A DNA stretch of 58,790 nucleotides. Origin: Pigoraptor vietnamica. Taxonomy: Eukaryota > Opisthokonta > Filasterea. The notes below the pieces were generated by a model. It was given only the letters and a program-made list of their open reading frames with translations, was not told where the DNA came from and ran no database searches. The DNA is taken from positions 1 to 58,790 of the forward strand of contig CALSCQ010003028.1 in NCBI GenBank assembly GCA_943704525.1. The letters run 5' to 3'. This document shows positions 33,701-46,605 of this stretch, piece by piece. The position numbers and the translations under genes were made by a program. Within the stretch, counting starts at the first letter, position 1. Every line of letters begins with the position of its first letter.

Positions 33701-34814
33701 TTTGCCTCTCTCAGCGGAGCGCCCGATTCCCTCGTTCCGCACCATCGTCGACGTGGCACGCGCCAGCTTTGACGTGCAGAACATCCACGTCGGGAGCGTC
33801 CTGCCCAACCCCCCGCTGCACGACATCTTCTCGTATGAGGCGTGGAGGGACTTCACTACACTGATGGGATGGAACGTACACACGGGGCAATTCGACCTGG
33901 CCGGCGTGCCCCCGCCCCCGCCGGAAATTCGGGTTCGCGTGCTGGATTACCGGTCCCCAATCACGCCGCCGACGCGCCAGACTATCGAGGTGCGCACCTG
34001 TGCAACGTTGTGCCGGCCGCGCTTTAGCGCTCACATGCTAGCATGTTCCCGCTTTTGTCTCTGTCCCCTGTGCCATTACCGCTTCACCTTTTTTCAAGCT
34101 GTCGTGTGCGCGCTGCGTCCCACATGCTCTCATTGTATCTGGCTCGTCCATGTCTTTGTCGCATCCAACCGAATCCGCCTCTTCATGGTGCGGCAGTGGA
34201 TCAAGATGGCGGCCAGCCGCCTCGAGACCGCCGAGGACTTCCTGGAGCTCGTCGTCGCGCTGTTTCGCACGACTGCATTCTGGGCCAAAGAGCGCAACGC
34301 CCTCGATCTTGCCGGTGCTCTCGTCCACAACGCAAACTACGTCGAGGCCATACTGCAGGCGGTGAGGCAGAAGCGCAAGCCCCACGGCAGCCTTATCTGC
34401 AGCGGTCCGGTGCGCGCAATGATCGAGCGCGGGGTGCACTGCTACAATTTGCGATCGCGCTCTGGCGAGGAACTTGCCGGCTGGTGCAGGAGGAAGGGCG
34501 CCGAGGCGGCCATGTATGAGGCGCTCTTCTTCTACGGTACGCAATGCGCCCCGAAGCTCTGCCCGCGCGACCCCGCGCTGAGTGCGTGGGCTTCGGCCAT
34601 CCTCCGCGAGCTGGCCAAGTGGGGCAAGCGGGTCGGCGGGACGGTGATGCCCCCGGAGAGCGTCGTGTGCAACTTCATTCGCAACACCGGAAGCGCGATG
34701 GCGGACGTGGGCGCAGAGACGGCGGAGGACGTAGTGCAGTACTGCGGGCATTCCATATGGTCCATGATTGCTTCTGTGGGGCCGGAGATCTACGAGTACC
34801 GGCCGAGAGAATAG
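30729..34814 (+). CDS. TPR / armadillo-like repeat protein, unrecognised family
   Basis: Seven exons (30729-30808, 30965-31963, 32160-32302, 32587-33180, 33271-33582, 33715-33989, 34197-34814) give 1,006 residues. Residues 1-110 form three TPR units of co-chaperone type (LKERGNAALQKGDAAAAHML, NHILWANRSAAAFSMGEYAS, VKGYTRKGQCLLALGRPHEA). Such TPRs often clamp the C-terminal EEVD of Hsp70/Hsp90. The rest looks like a helical solenoid with ARM/HEAT character (ALANAAEHARELVLSEG, LVAQAIANVLGTNAPNVELM, ARCGAFPAIEKML), followed by segments I do not know. Layout and size resemble UNC-45 (TPR, ARM, UCS), but I cannot show a UCS domain. The end IWSMIASVGPEIYEYRPRE is followed by a clean stop. All junction phases agree. 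Confidence 0.78.
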
Positions 34815-35137
34815 AAGCCCGCCTGCGACATGCATATACAGAGCCCTTGAATGTGACGTCATGTTACTTTGGACATATTTCAGTAACAGTTTTCGTTTTC
34901 CGAAATCTCGGCGTAATTTTGTGGCTCACACAACATTGAGACGGGCGCGTTGTCCACGCATCCCCTCAAGGTCTCAGTCGCTTCCGCGTTTATAAGTCGT
35001 CGCCCCTGTGTCGCCAATTTGTCTGTTGCGTTTATCTTAGCAGAGGCTTCGGTGCGCATTATTAGCACGCGAGTGTGGTGTGCGTGTGCGTGTGTGCGTG
35101 TGAAGTGTGTTGTTGCGTCCCGTGACGCGCAGTGAGG
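34815..35137. promoter_or_regulatory. GRB2 upstream region
   Basis: 323 bp between two plus-strand genes. It should contain the TPR/ARM 3' end and the GRB2 promoter. A TG-rich tract lies at 35073-35110, just before the GRB2 start. No gene is seen. Confidence 0.45.
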
Positions 35138-36296
<1,159 letters not shown>

Positions 36297-36457
36297 GCTG
36301 GCCACGTAGGGTGGCTGCGTGGGGTGGCTCTTGATATTGCGTCTGCCGTTTCGCTTCGCTAAAAGCCTCTGTGGGTCTAGTTATTGCGCATCAACGTCTG
36401 TTAGTGCAGTGTATTTGACGCGAACGAGAGAAAGGCATAAAACAGATTGGAGTGCAC

Positions 36458-36459
36458 AT

Positions 36460-36490
<31 letters not shown>
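36458..36490. repeat. (CGCA)n repeat between GRB2 and the TALE gene
   Basis: About seven CGCA units lie just after the TALE stop codon in the short convergent gap between the two genes. Confidence 0.85.
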
Positions 36491-36491
<1 letters not shown>

Positions 36492-36494
36492 CGA

Positions 36495-37944
36495 TCACTT
36501 CTGCGACTTCTTCTTGTCCTTTTTCGACGACGCCGCTGGAGGCGTCGCCTTGAATGCCTTTGGCACACGTGTGGCGAACGGCGGGCGCATGCCGGGCGGC
36601 ACCATGCCCGTTAGCAGTCGTGCCCCTTCGTCGTACCGATACTTGGAGTAACGGTACGCAGCCGGCGGCGGGAACACCTTGCGCTCGTGCATAGCCGCCG
36701 CTGCAGGTGGCTGCCCCATGTATTCCGGATACGACGCCCACGGCGCCCCCTGCGTGTAGTAGTTCGGCGGCGGCGGAAGCTGGTGGACGTTGCGATCGTA
36801 GCCACGCTGTTCGGCCTCTTCGGCGGGTGATTCGCGCCCGGTGCGCGCCTTCTTCCGCGTGGGCGTGTCTTCGCGCGACTCGGACGACGCGCGCATCGTT
36901 TCCTTCGTCGCTCGGGCGGCCATGTGCGGCCGCGGGGCGTACCCGCCCGCGCGATAGGGCCCCACGTGCGCGTAGCCCACCTGCGGCTCGTAGTTCGGCA
37001 TGGGCGGAGGCGGCCCGTACATCGGGCGCGGCATGTGCGGGAGGTACTGCGGGGACATCCCAGCGTAGTCGACGCGCGGGGGGGCGCTGTACCCGTACGG
37101 CATCATGGGCGCGCGGTCGATCCACGCGGCCTGCACCTGCGACTTGGCCTGCTCCATCATGGGCTGGAGATAGCGGCGGCGCGCGTTGATGAACCAGTTG
37201 CTGATCTGATTGAGCGAGAGGCCGCTGGCGTCCGACAGCTCCTTCTTCTCCTCCTCGCTCGGGTAGGGGTTCGTCATGTGCTCAAACAGCCACGAGCGCA
37301 GCTGCGATATCGAGTCTTTCGGGAGATTGCGCCGGCGCCGCTTGCGCGAGGGCTTCGAACCGTCGTCGTCGTCGTCGTCCATGCTGTCGGTGGACGAGCT
37401 CGTGGAGGAGGACGAGGAGTCAGAGTCACTCTCGCTCTCGGCGTCGCCAGAGCTGCTCTGGTCGGCGTCGCTGCCGCCCTTGTCCTTGGGAGCCAGCTTC
37501 ATGTTCATGAGAATCTCCGCCTCCGCTTTGGCGTCTGCGCAGGAAAGGGACACGCAGGAACGAACGTGAGCGTCCGAGACTGCCGGGCCGGCAGAGCTCA
37601 CAAACAAAGCAACAGGTTGCGCGCATCCACCCGAGTAGATCGTCACCTTCCAGCGCCTTCGACTTTTTCGCGTGCTTGCTTCGCTTCTTGCTGCGTCGCG
37701 ACTTCTTCTCCTTGCGATGCTTCTTGGAAACGCGTCCGCCGTTGCGGCTCTTGGGCACTTTCTTGGCGGGCGGCGCTGTTTCGGCGAGGGGCGCGGCCGT
37801 CTGCACCTCCGCAGCAGCTTCGTTTCCGGTAACAGCGACTGCCTGCACGGGCGCAGCAGCCTCGCTTTCCGCCGGTGTAACAGCGGTCACACTCTCTTTT
37901 GCCGCTGGAGCCGGCACGTCGGGCTGCATCGTTTCGGCGTCCAT
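36495..37944 (-). CDS. TALE-class homeodomain protein, MEIS/TGIF-like
   Basis: Two exons (37944-37647, 37534-36495) give 445 residues. The homeodomain lies at about 165-224: [16 protein letters not shown], then the three-residue loop extension with [12 protein letters not shown], then [23 protein letters not shown] and WFINARRR mark the TALE superclass; the pattern is closest to MEIS/PREP and TGIF. It is a DNA-binding transcription regulator. The N-terminus has a lysine-rich block ([20 protein letters not shown]) and a Ser/Asp acidic run (130-158) just before the homeodomain. The C-terminal half is Pro/Tyr/Met-rich ([25 protein letters not shown]) and ends in a lysine tail. I see no MEIS or PBC domain upstream, so subclass is not settled. 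The start is the only ATG before the basic block. Confidence 0.92.
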
Positions 37945-38906
37945 TTTACGTCCGGACTGCGCAGAGAAAAGGAGCAGAAAATTTTGTCACTGTAACGTGC
38001 AGAACTTTCGCGAAAAAAAACGAAGCATTTGCGCGACGAGACGGCTGAGGGCGCTTGACTTCCCCGCGACAACGAGCGGCTAGAAAAAAAAAAAGGCGTG
38101 ATGGAACTCACCCGTCCGGCTTTTGTGTCCTGTCGCGCAATGTCTTCGCCCCGCACTTACGTGTCACGCGGGCGTGACAAACTCACGCAACGGACAAACT
38201 TCGATGGCAGAAATTTGTGTAACAACGTCGCGCAAAAACTGTAGATCGGACGGGATACGCCCACGACGGAATTTAGTGTGCACAAATATAAAGAAGATGT
38301 GTTGAAGATGAGAGGAAGAAGGGCGCACAGCGTGCGCGAAGTGTGCGCGTTGCGTGTGCGTGCATGACAGATGCGGTCAGCACCGGCGATTTATTTGGCA
38401 CAACATTTCCATAGAATTTCCATAGTCACGTGCGATTATTTCACGCGAGAGGATTTAATTCCCATGGGACACCCTGACAGGGGTGGCCGAAAGATCAAAG
38501 CAAATAAACGCGTGTCCCATACATTTTTCATACATTTGGGCTGTCGTAATAATTGCACTATTGACATGGCTTGTCAGGGCCAGTGCCATCGGCCGTCGAT
38601 TTGGGATTTCTTTCTGAAAATGGCCAAATTTGGCGGCTTGCCTCAATTCCGGGGGTGTTGGCCCTAGCATATTACTGGTCTTTACAGCACTTACACTTAT
38701 CCACACTGAGTTACGAGTGTCATAGCGCCCCCTTGATTCAGAAAGGTGATGCCGCGCGCGTATGATGTGGCGGCCACTGTCGTGCGGCCGCCATCAAGTT
38801 TAGTCTTACGTGGCCCGTCAATGGGTGCCGCCATATTTGCGAGTTCATAGCACGACTTTTCTTCAGGGCCCGTTGGCGATGTACAACTTGGTCTGTGTAT
38901 TGAACA
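37945..38906. other. Intergenic, TALE promoter side and USP36 3' side
   Basis: 962 bp, lower in GC than the genes around it, especially 38380-38710. It holds poly-A runs near 38018 and 38083-38094. I find no protein, tRNA or repeat. It should contain the TALE promoter and the USP36 3' UTR. Confidence 0.5.
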
Positions 38907-41900
38907 CTATCGCACCCCGTTCATACGATTTCCGTGCGGCTTTGCGTGTCCATTCGCGTGCTTTGCACTCGACGGCTTCCCGTTTGGCCTCGGCTCACCA
39001 CCGGCGCCATGTGACCGCTTGAACTGTAACAAAGACCCGGCGTGTGATTAGGAACCCGGCACATATCCCTAGTGGCACTCAAGTGGTTCACTAACCTCAT
39101 TCTTCCGCGTCTGCGCAGCCTGGAACGGGTTGATCTTCGGTCCATCCGAAGAATCTTGGTCCTCGTCCTCGCCATGCGACTCTTGGCGCTCCTTCTTTAC
39201 ACGCTTCACGTGCCCGCGATCGATCATCTCATCAATCTCGTCCCGTTTCCGGCGCCGCCTCGAGTCGCTCTCATCACTCACGTCCACGGCATCGACCGTG
39301 TTTGCAGAGTCATTCCATCCCAGCACTACACGCGAAATACAACGAATCGCATTAGGGGCAAATCGAGCCGACTAATTCAGTACCACCAGCAGGTACAAAC
39401 ACTCACCCGCACCGCCCATCTTTTCAAAGGAGGAGGCCGAGAAAACTTCACGCACACTGTCGTCCCGTTTGCCGTCCCACTTCTTCTTCGCGACGACCTT
39501 CACGTCGCCAGTGCCCTTCACGCCCACTCGCGTCTCCGCCTTCTCCGCTTTCACCGCGGCACCAACGGCGGCAGGCGCAACACTCTCGGCACCGTCCGAT
39601 TTCGACCGCTTCACGGAGAGCGATGGCACATCGTCCTCAGCCGCCCGCTTCTTTGACGGCACCACGTCGTCCGAACGCGCGGCGGTCGGTTTCCTCTCAG
39701 AAACCTCCCACCCGAATCCCAGCAGCTTCGACGGGTCCACAAAAGCGTGGGGAGTATAAGGTCGCACTTCCCACTGCGTAACGCTCTGCACGTCGCTAGT
39801 AATGCCATTGACGCCGTTGGAACCGCCATTCGCGGTGGCGGTCGTCGAAGAGACGGGCGTGTGCCCGTTCACGCCGTTCGTCTTAACAGCACCGTTCGCG
39901 ACAGGCGTCCGCATCGCAGCGCGCTCCCGCAGTTTTGCCTCGGCCTTTTCTCGGTTGAGTCGCTCTCCCACGTCGGTCGCACCAACAGGCGCGGGCGGCG
40001 CGGCGATTGGCGTCTTTGGGGTCCCGTTCGCGACAACCTTAGATGCTCCGTTCGCCTGTCGAGAACAATAGCACTGGCGTTCAGCCGACGGCTACAAATA
40101 AATGAGGGAATTTGATGAACGGGCCACATACCTGCGCTACTGGCCTTGGCACGGCCGGCGCTGCGTCCGCGCGCACGTACATCAGGAGGTACGCGTGCTG
40201 CTTGAGGACTTGGTTCAAGCTCACTTGCTGGACCTGAGAACAAGAGGGGTCGGAAGAGATGAGAAAAAGAAACTAACACATCGGAAAAGGTAAGGAAGAG
40301 CAACTCCTCCACTACATGCTGCACACAAAGAGTCGCACGCACCGAAGAGTCGTTCATCGAGTACCAGACGTTGTTCGAATTGCGCACGAAGCAGTAGTAA
40401 TGGCCAGAGTGGCACGAGAAGCCCGAATGCACGAGGACCGCATAGAGGCGGTACTTGGGTCGGTCGGTCTGACGAGCGAAAAATTAAAGCGAGCCATGAA
40501 GACAACAAATCGAGGCAAATGAACACATGCCCACAGCGAGGACGATTCCTTCGAACGGCAAGCAAACGCACGTCGCACACGGTCACCCACCTGGCCCTCG
40601 CTCATGTAAGGCGCGATGTCGAGCGTCTCCTTAAACTCGACAAAGCTGCCAATCTTCCCAGTGTAATCGAAACGCTTCAGTTGGACGGTCAGCACCTTGG
40701 GCGCGCGGTACACAGTCAGTCGCTTCGACGCCGTGACCTTCTTCGCGCACCTGTGGAGAGAATTTCCGCCCAGTGTCAACAAGGGCGTGCGACTCAGTGC
40801 AACGCGGGCTGAAAAGCTTACCTCGAGCACTTGTAGGCGTTGTCCTTCTCCAGAATTTCGGGGCGCGTGAAGTGGCTGAATGCGCGTTCCACGGAGCTAC
40901 ACCTCTTAATCTGCACGTGGGGTGGGTGAATGAGAGATCAGCACAGTATGTCCAGACTGCATCCACACCCACGCACGCTCGTACCTCCAGGGAGAGATCG
41001 AGGAACGGCTCGAACACGTCCGACTCGAACGCGCAGACCGAGCACTTGACCTGGCTGCGCAGATGACCCCCAAACACGCGGTGTACGAACGTCGTCTCCT
41101 TAGACCGCTCGTCGAGCTGGAGGCTACAAGGGGACGGGCGCCCAATTCAGCGAACGATACGGAAAGCGAGGGTCATGCACGAAAGCGCAGTACCGACGAT
41201 GCCCACGCACGGACAAACACCCACGCGGCAGCATTGAGGAGGCAGCTCTTCTGCATTCCGTCCACGACATATCGCAGAAACTCGTGCGAGTCCTCCTGGC
41301 GTCCGAAGCGGAATTGCTTGCCGATGTCTGCGATGGACGGGGACGCGCGCGTTTAACGGCGAACGCTAAGGGTCCGCAAAACACACGACATATCGGCTCG
41401 AGTGGCCATCCTTAGGACACGCAAACACAGACACGAACGACATGGGATGGCGGCTCATATGACGTAAGAAACTTCCACTCACTCTTCAGGTTCTGGATTA
41501 TGTTCTTTGGCCGGATCGCGCCGCCCGCGCCACCGCCCAGTGCGCGCTGTACGTGACGCTCCATCTCGCAGAAGGCGCAGAAACTCGCCGCGCGGCCTGC
41601 CATTGTATGCGACAGATTCCGAATTAGGACGTGTCGAAAACCCATCAACAAGGCGCACATAGCGAACACTCGCCAACACCGCCGAGCACGGCCACACAGT
41701 CGGAACCGCAGTTGTACCCACACTGCCGTCCATGCTCGCCGGTCAGCATGTAGTTTGCCAGGGGTGGCGTGTACGTCAGGCACTGCAGAACCGAGTTCAG
41801 GAAGCACGTGTTCCCCAGATTCGCCAGGCCGCAGCCGATCTTACGCGTCTCGCGCCACGACAACATCTCCACAACGCGCTCGTCAGGAAAGAGGATGCGC

Positions 41901-42175
41901 TTCGGAGACAACAGTCCCGATTGCACCGGGGCGTCTCCATCCCCCGCCTTCCCATTCGCCGCAGCGCCCTTTGTCGCCGACGATGTGGCCCCGCGCGCTT
42001 GCGTCTCTTCCTTCGGAATCAGCGCAATGTACTTTCGCTTTAGCTGATCCATGTGCGTGTCCGGCCGCGTCGCCGGCACGAAGCGGATTTCGCGGTGCTC
42101 TGCGTCGCGTTCCGCGCGGAGGGCATGGTCGATGGAGGATCGCCGCGGCGGACCGTCGTCCAGCGGCTTGCCCAT
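38907..42175 (-). CDS. USP36: Ubiquitin carboxyl-terminal hydrolase, USP36/USP42 type
   Basis: Eleven exons (42175-41680, 41596-41483, 41327-41221, 41116-40985, 40910-40822, 40750-40591, 40468-40343, 40233-40132, 40055-39407, 39325-39096, 39023-38907) give about 773 residues. The enzyme removes ubiquitin; USP36 acts in the nucleolus. Catalytic Cys124 is in [20 protein letters not shown], His389 in CHSGHYYCF and Asp406 in [47 protein letters not shown] and [10 protein letters not shown] match USP36 closely. Unlike most catalytic cores the C-terminus is also recognisable: [12 protein letters not shown] and [11 protein letters not shown] match the end of human USP36. Exon 9 is rich in NG dipeptides. 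The last intron (GTTAGT donor) is inferred; without it the protein stops at 39069 after a few other residues. The GTG upstream of ATG 42175 was not used. Confidence 0.93.
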
Positions 42176-43018
42176 GTCGTGGCCGACGATTGATCGCACA
42201 CCAGTCACACCACAGCCGATTTAAACGCGATCGGCCTGACAAGGTGAACGCACGTGACAATTAGAACGAGCGAAATGCAAGCGAGTGCTCTAAGAAGACG
42301 GATGAATCGGACGCGTCCGCAGTCCTCGCGATTAAACGACCCAAGAAAGATGCGAACGGCAGCTTTTGTGGCCTATCGCGGTGAGGGTGGTGCGTGATGA
42401 CGCCTTGGGCTCCTCATGTCCGATTTGTCGAGCCAGTTGTATCAAAATCTGATCGCCATTTCACTCATGATGATCCCCACGTGCAGACGGCAATAAACAG
42501 GACCAGTTGGCGGCAGTTAGTGGCGCGTTGGATCTCAGGCTGCCGAACTGCTATGTGCACAACATTTGCGTAAGCAAGGGCAAAATGGGGACTTAGATGT
42601 CAAAGGGAAAGCGCCGTTTGACGTTCGAGTCATTGAGAGCCAAGTCTATATATCAGTTAGTTACTGCTGCCAGCCCGCCCAGCGGTGACCGGCCGGCGGG
42701 CATCAATCGCAGCCGATGTGTTCAGAACAGGCACTGCCGCGGGCAGCAGCTGGAGGGCTTCTCGTGGAATGAATGTGCAGTAGCAGGGTGAATGCAATAG
42801 TTTACAGGGTGGTTTGATGTTGCCTCAATTGTTATGTGAGCGATGCTGCAGTGTCCGTATGTCGTATGTTCAGCAGCAGAGGCAGTCTCTGAGGATCGGC
42901 TCGATTTCTTCATATTTACATGTTTAATGTTATGTACAATAATGCAAAGAGACGCACGCGCGAAACCAGTCCGCTGCCGCGATGCCGACACGCTCAACGC
43001 CCGCCGCTGCTTCTCCTC
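42176..43018. promoter_or_regulatory. USP36 upstream intergenic region
   Basis: 843 bp between two minus-strand genes. It should hold the USP36 promoter near 42180-42400 and the 3' UTR of the next gene. No coding or repeat structure is evident. Confidence 0.5.
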
Positions 43019-44257
43019 TCACTTGGCCGTCACTGTCAGCGCCGTGTGCAGCCGGTGCGCAAGGCCGAGTGCGCTTCCCCTCTCCGCTTGAGCCTCCAGC
43101 GCAGCCCTCAGCACGTCGCGCACGTACTCGGAAGACGCCAAGTCGATCGCCTTTACGCCGTGCGACAGGCGCGACACATCGTGGCCAGCGTCGATCAACG
43201 CGTGAAGCACCGTGACATCGCTGTACACAGCCGCCATGTGGACGAGCGAGAGGCCGTCGCCGACGTGTCCCCGCGAACGACGCGCAAACTCCTTCGCGTG
43301 AGCCGCATCGCGCTCCTCGTCGATGAACGCGCCCGTGCTGCGTCGCCGCGCGCGCTCGTAGAGCATGCGGTGGAGCGCATTCGAGGCACTCGCAGATTCG
43401 GACTGGCGCGAAGGAACGGCATCGCGCGTCTCGCGGAGTGCGTTGTGCACCAGCTCCAATGTGGACAGGGACGCCGGGTCCTGCGACGCGGAGATGGCCG
43501 CTACGACGCGCTCGTGCAATCGCCGCTGAATCGAGCCCACCTATGGGATGTACAAATTAGCGGTCGCACACGTGCACGCACGCGACATTGTGTGGAGTCG
43601 ATATAGGTGAAGCACGTGAGACGTGGCTACAATTAAAAAGCACTAAGCGATGACAGCGAAGGAGCGTGCGCTTACCTGGCCCACAAGCCTGGCGTTGACC
43701 CGCGCGGCGATGGCGGAGAAATCTGTCGTGCCTTTACCAATGCGGTGGTTGATGAACGCGCACCACGTGGGAAGAGCGTCCGGCGATTTTTCCACGAGCA
43801 CGCGCAGCCGCGTACCCTTGTCCTCGACATCCTCATCGCTGGCACACAGCGCCACCGTGTACGACACTACCTCGACGCCGAGCGACGAGTCGATGGCAAT
43901 CCGACAGGCGATGTCCTCAGTATAGGGGAGGCAATCGAACGACTTGCGCTGCGCAAGGCAACCAAGGGGTCAGCATTTGCTGGTGATCAGCGACATGCGC
44001 ATGCGTACTACGCACGAGCGAGTATGAGCATTCTCTCCGCCCACCTGAGGATCTTCAGCCTTGCCGCGCGAAACACGAGCGTGCACAAGCTGCTCAATAC
44101 GCGTCGTGATGCAACCCCTCGGCAGGATGACCTCGTGGAGAGACACCCGCCCGCACTCTTCCGAGAAGAAGAGGAGCCGCGCCTGCCCCTTGACCTCTCC
44201 GTCCGTCACGAACGCAGAGGCAAAGACCGCCTTGACCGTGTTCACAAAGCACTCCAT
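43019..44257 (-). CDS. Unrecognised protein with a C-terminal ankyrin-like unit
   Basis: Three exons (44257-44045, 43948-43676, 43540-43019) give 335 residues, and all junctions are phase 0. The N-terminal half looks like a mixed alpha/beta fold I do not know (MECFVNTVKAVFASAFV, QARLLFFSEECGRVSLHEV, RIAIDSSLGVEVVSYTVAL). The C-terminal part has one clear ankyrin-like unit, DGLSLVHMAAVYSDVTVLHA followed by LIDAGHDVSRLSHGVKAIDL, which would support protein binding. The start is the first ATG; a TATAA-like element (CCTATAAGG) lies about 70 bp upstream on the coding strand (near 44330). Frame and splicing are intact. The function cannot be stated. Confidence 0.75.
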
Positions 44258-45261
44258 TTCTTCTTGTCGCGATGCTGCCGTCGTCCTTCGCCGTCCGATG
44301 AAGGAGTCAGGGGGGTCGAGTCCAGTCCTTATAGGCGTCCGAGAGCAGATTCGGCTGCCACGAGGGGACACCCTTGGGGGAGTCCTTCAAATCGCACGAA
44401 CTGTTGCGCAGGCGTGGCGCACTTTAGATACGATCGGACTCCACGCTGTCGCGAACGCGGTGTCCGCCCCACATTCCACGCGTGCCAGCGCGCGTCAGCC
44501 CACCCCCACACAGTGAAGGCGGCGATCGCTTAAATATAGGCACGCGTCCAATTCGCCAATCTCCACCCTTGACGCCCGAAAAGCGGTGTGCGGCGAAGAT
44601 AAACGCGAACGGCTTGTCCGTACCCGCGGAAAGATCCAGTCGCCACGGACACGAATTGTGACGAAGAGGACGTTGTCCAGCAATATAAGCGGTGGCTGTT
44701 ATCGAGTTGCGCCGATGGCCATGTCGTTGTAGATCTTTTCATCGGGGGCGATTGCACCGAGGGAGTCGGAGTGTGTGACGGGCAATTGGCGTGACGAAGG
44801 CGGATGGAGAAAGGCTCATGTGCCAGAAGAGGAAATGTGCGTGTCCGCTGTCACGGCAACCACGTGGATTCTCGCCAAGCCCCCACAATGGGGACTCGTG
44901 AATTGAAAAAGGGGGCAATTGTGCAGAGATTTACGCGGACAATGTCAAATTAATGGACTGAGCCAGCCCATCCAATGCATTTTCTCGCCAGAATTTTGTT
45001 CACTTGCCACATATGGAAGTTACTTGTTTTGGACATCCGACGTCACGCCGTTGTCCGTTACGGAGCACGAAGCACTGGCAGCTACAACCCGGTCGATAAA
45101 CACGAGCTAACGCGACTGACAAGCTTTTGTCCCTCCGCCCTTCCCCTGAAGTAGCTGGGCAGAACGGCTACCCGTGGGCGGTGCGTGTGCCGTGCAATTT
45201 GAGAGTCTCTAGGGTGTGTTGTACGTCCTCCAACAAGTGTGTTTGAAGCCATCAAACCGAT
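44258..45261. other. Intergenic, about 1 kb, no gene seen
   Basis: It lies between two minus-strand genes. Scattered frames under 75 codons show no similarity I recognise. Part of it (44258-44500) should be the upstream region of the ankyrin-like gene; the rest is unassigned. Confidence 0.45.
44325..44336 (-). promoter_or_regulatory. TATA-like element upstream of the ankyrin-like gene
   Basis: On the minus strand the sequence GCCTATAAGGAC lies about 70 bp before the proposed ATG at 44257, a plausible core promoter spacing once a short 5' UTR is allowed. This is positional inference only. Confidence 0.35.
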
Positions 45262-46605
45262 TTATTGACCCCGCCACCAGGCCAACAGACCAAGACCGGG
45301 CCCGTCCACCGAGCCCTGTTCGCGAAAAGGCACAATAAGAATTGATGGGCAGGCGATCATTGGGACACAACGTAACAACCCACCGTCAAAGTGTAAGGCG
45401 CAACTTTTTGGCGCTCAACGTCAATCTGCATCTGCTCGTCGGCCGTGGCCGGCATAACAGGCGCCGCCTCGGGTTGGGATGGGTCAGATAGTGCCGGCGC
45501 ATCAATGAACGACTCGCGCTCAACGCGAAAGCGAATCGGCTCGTCCAAGTCCATCCACAGTTCATATTCGCCGTACTTCCACATCCATAATCGCTCCTCG
45601 GGATCACTGGCGCAATACGGTTATGGAAAGCACACGCACAGAGAGACAAGCACTGCGCGAATCATTAGTCGCAGGCACACCATATTGGTTTCACAAGCAC
45701 GATTCGGTCAACCGTCGACAGGACACTGAGCATGCAGCTGCTAAAAAGGGGACGTTGGGGGATACAACACGGTGTCCTTCTGGAGGTTTTCCGCCGGAAT
45801 GACAATGTCCTCAAAAAAGCCCATGGACACTGCGAGAAAGATGCAAACGGAACAGCATGAGCCAACAAGCCTGCACTTCCACTTCCATGCAAAGCAGCAG
45901 TGCTTTTTTTCTTTTTTTATCGACACCACACAGTAATATTCCCCTCAAGAGCACAGCTCCAAAACGATAGTTAGCGACATGGGTGCCTGCCCACCGTGTA
46001 GCCCTTGGTCGGTGCAACTTTTTATCCGCCCGGAGAGCACTTCACCAATAAACGGGCGAAATACGACATAACGAAATTTCACTGCGGGCGACGCATGTAA
46101 CGGTTAGCGATGGGAATTGGCTTGAAGCACATCGAGACAGCGCAGCGCGGCAAACAGACCTTGCGTGTGAGTTGACCCGTCACCGGGGTATATGTATGGG
46201 TCGCCAACGTGAATAATGTCAAAGAGGCAGATGCACAGCCCGACATCCTTGACCACCTGCGGGAATTGGCACAGCGACAAGAAAATAGGAAATTACCAAC
46301 ACTGAGCACGCGAAACGCACAGAAAACAGGGCATTACCAACACCGGCAGAGTGCGTATGTCCCAAGCGAAACACTCAGAAAATAAGGCATGACAGAGTGC
46401 GCCCCCATGCGAAGCACACACAGAAAAAATGGCATTACCAACACAGGCGGAGTGCGTAAGTCCCATGCGACGATCGCTGCCGATTGCTGCGTACCTTGTT
46501 TGCTAGTCTGCTGTTGAGCTCGTCGTTGATGGCTTCTGCCTGGTCCCTTCGAAAGTCGTCCGGGAGAGTGCGAATGACGTCCTTGAACTCAGCGAGGAAG
46601 AACAT
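45262..46605 (-). CDS. POLR3H: RNA polymerase III subunit RPC8 (POLR3H, Rpc25)
   Basis: Six exons (46605-46495, 46256-46160, 46081-45995, 45829-45766, 45606-45384, 45315-45262) give 211 residues; human has 204. RPC8 pairs with RPC9 to form the Pol III stalk, the counterpart of RPB7/RPB4, needed for initiation. The order of landmarks matches POLR3H throughout: [114 protein letters not shown]. Two donors are weak (GTCTGT, GTATCC) but are the ones that keep this match; GTATCC gives VFDPEERLW, which aligns with the human KFDEAEQVW. The stop follows WWRGQ. The start sits 475 bp from the synaptogyrin start, head-to-head. Confidence 0.94.
46300..46475. repeat. Degenerate tandem repeat in POLR3H intron 1
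   Basis: At least three imperfect copies of a roughly 55-65 bp unit with the pieces GGCATTACCAACAC, GGCGGAGTGCG, GTCCCA and GCGAA. They occupy most of the intron 46494-46257. Confidence 0.7.

Noticed and set aside
36495-37944. PBX or KNOX assignment for the TALE gene
   Set aside because: No PBC or KNOX domain is visible upstream and the homeodomain is closer to MEIS/TGIF, so only the TALE class is claimed.
38371-38706. Small frames in the AT-richer gap between the TALE and USP36 genes
   Set aside because: Short, overlapping on both strands, with no motif or splice context. I treat the region as non-coding.
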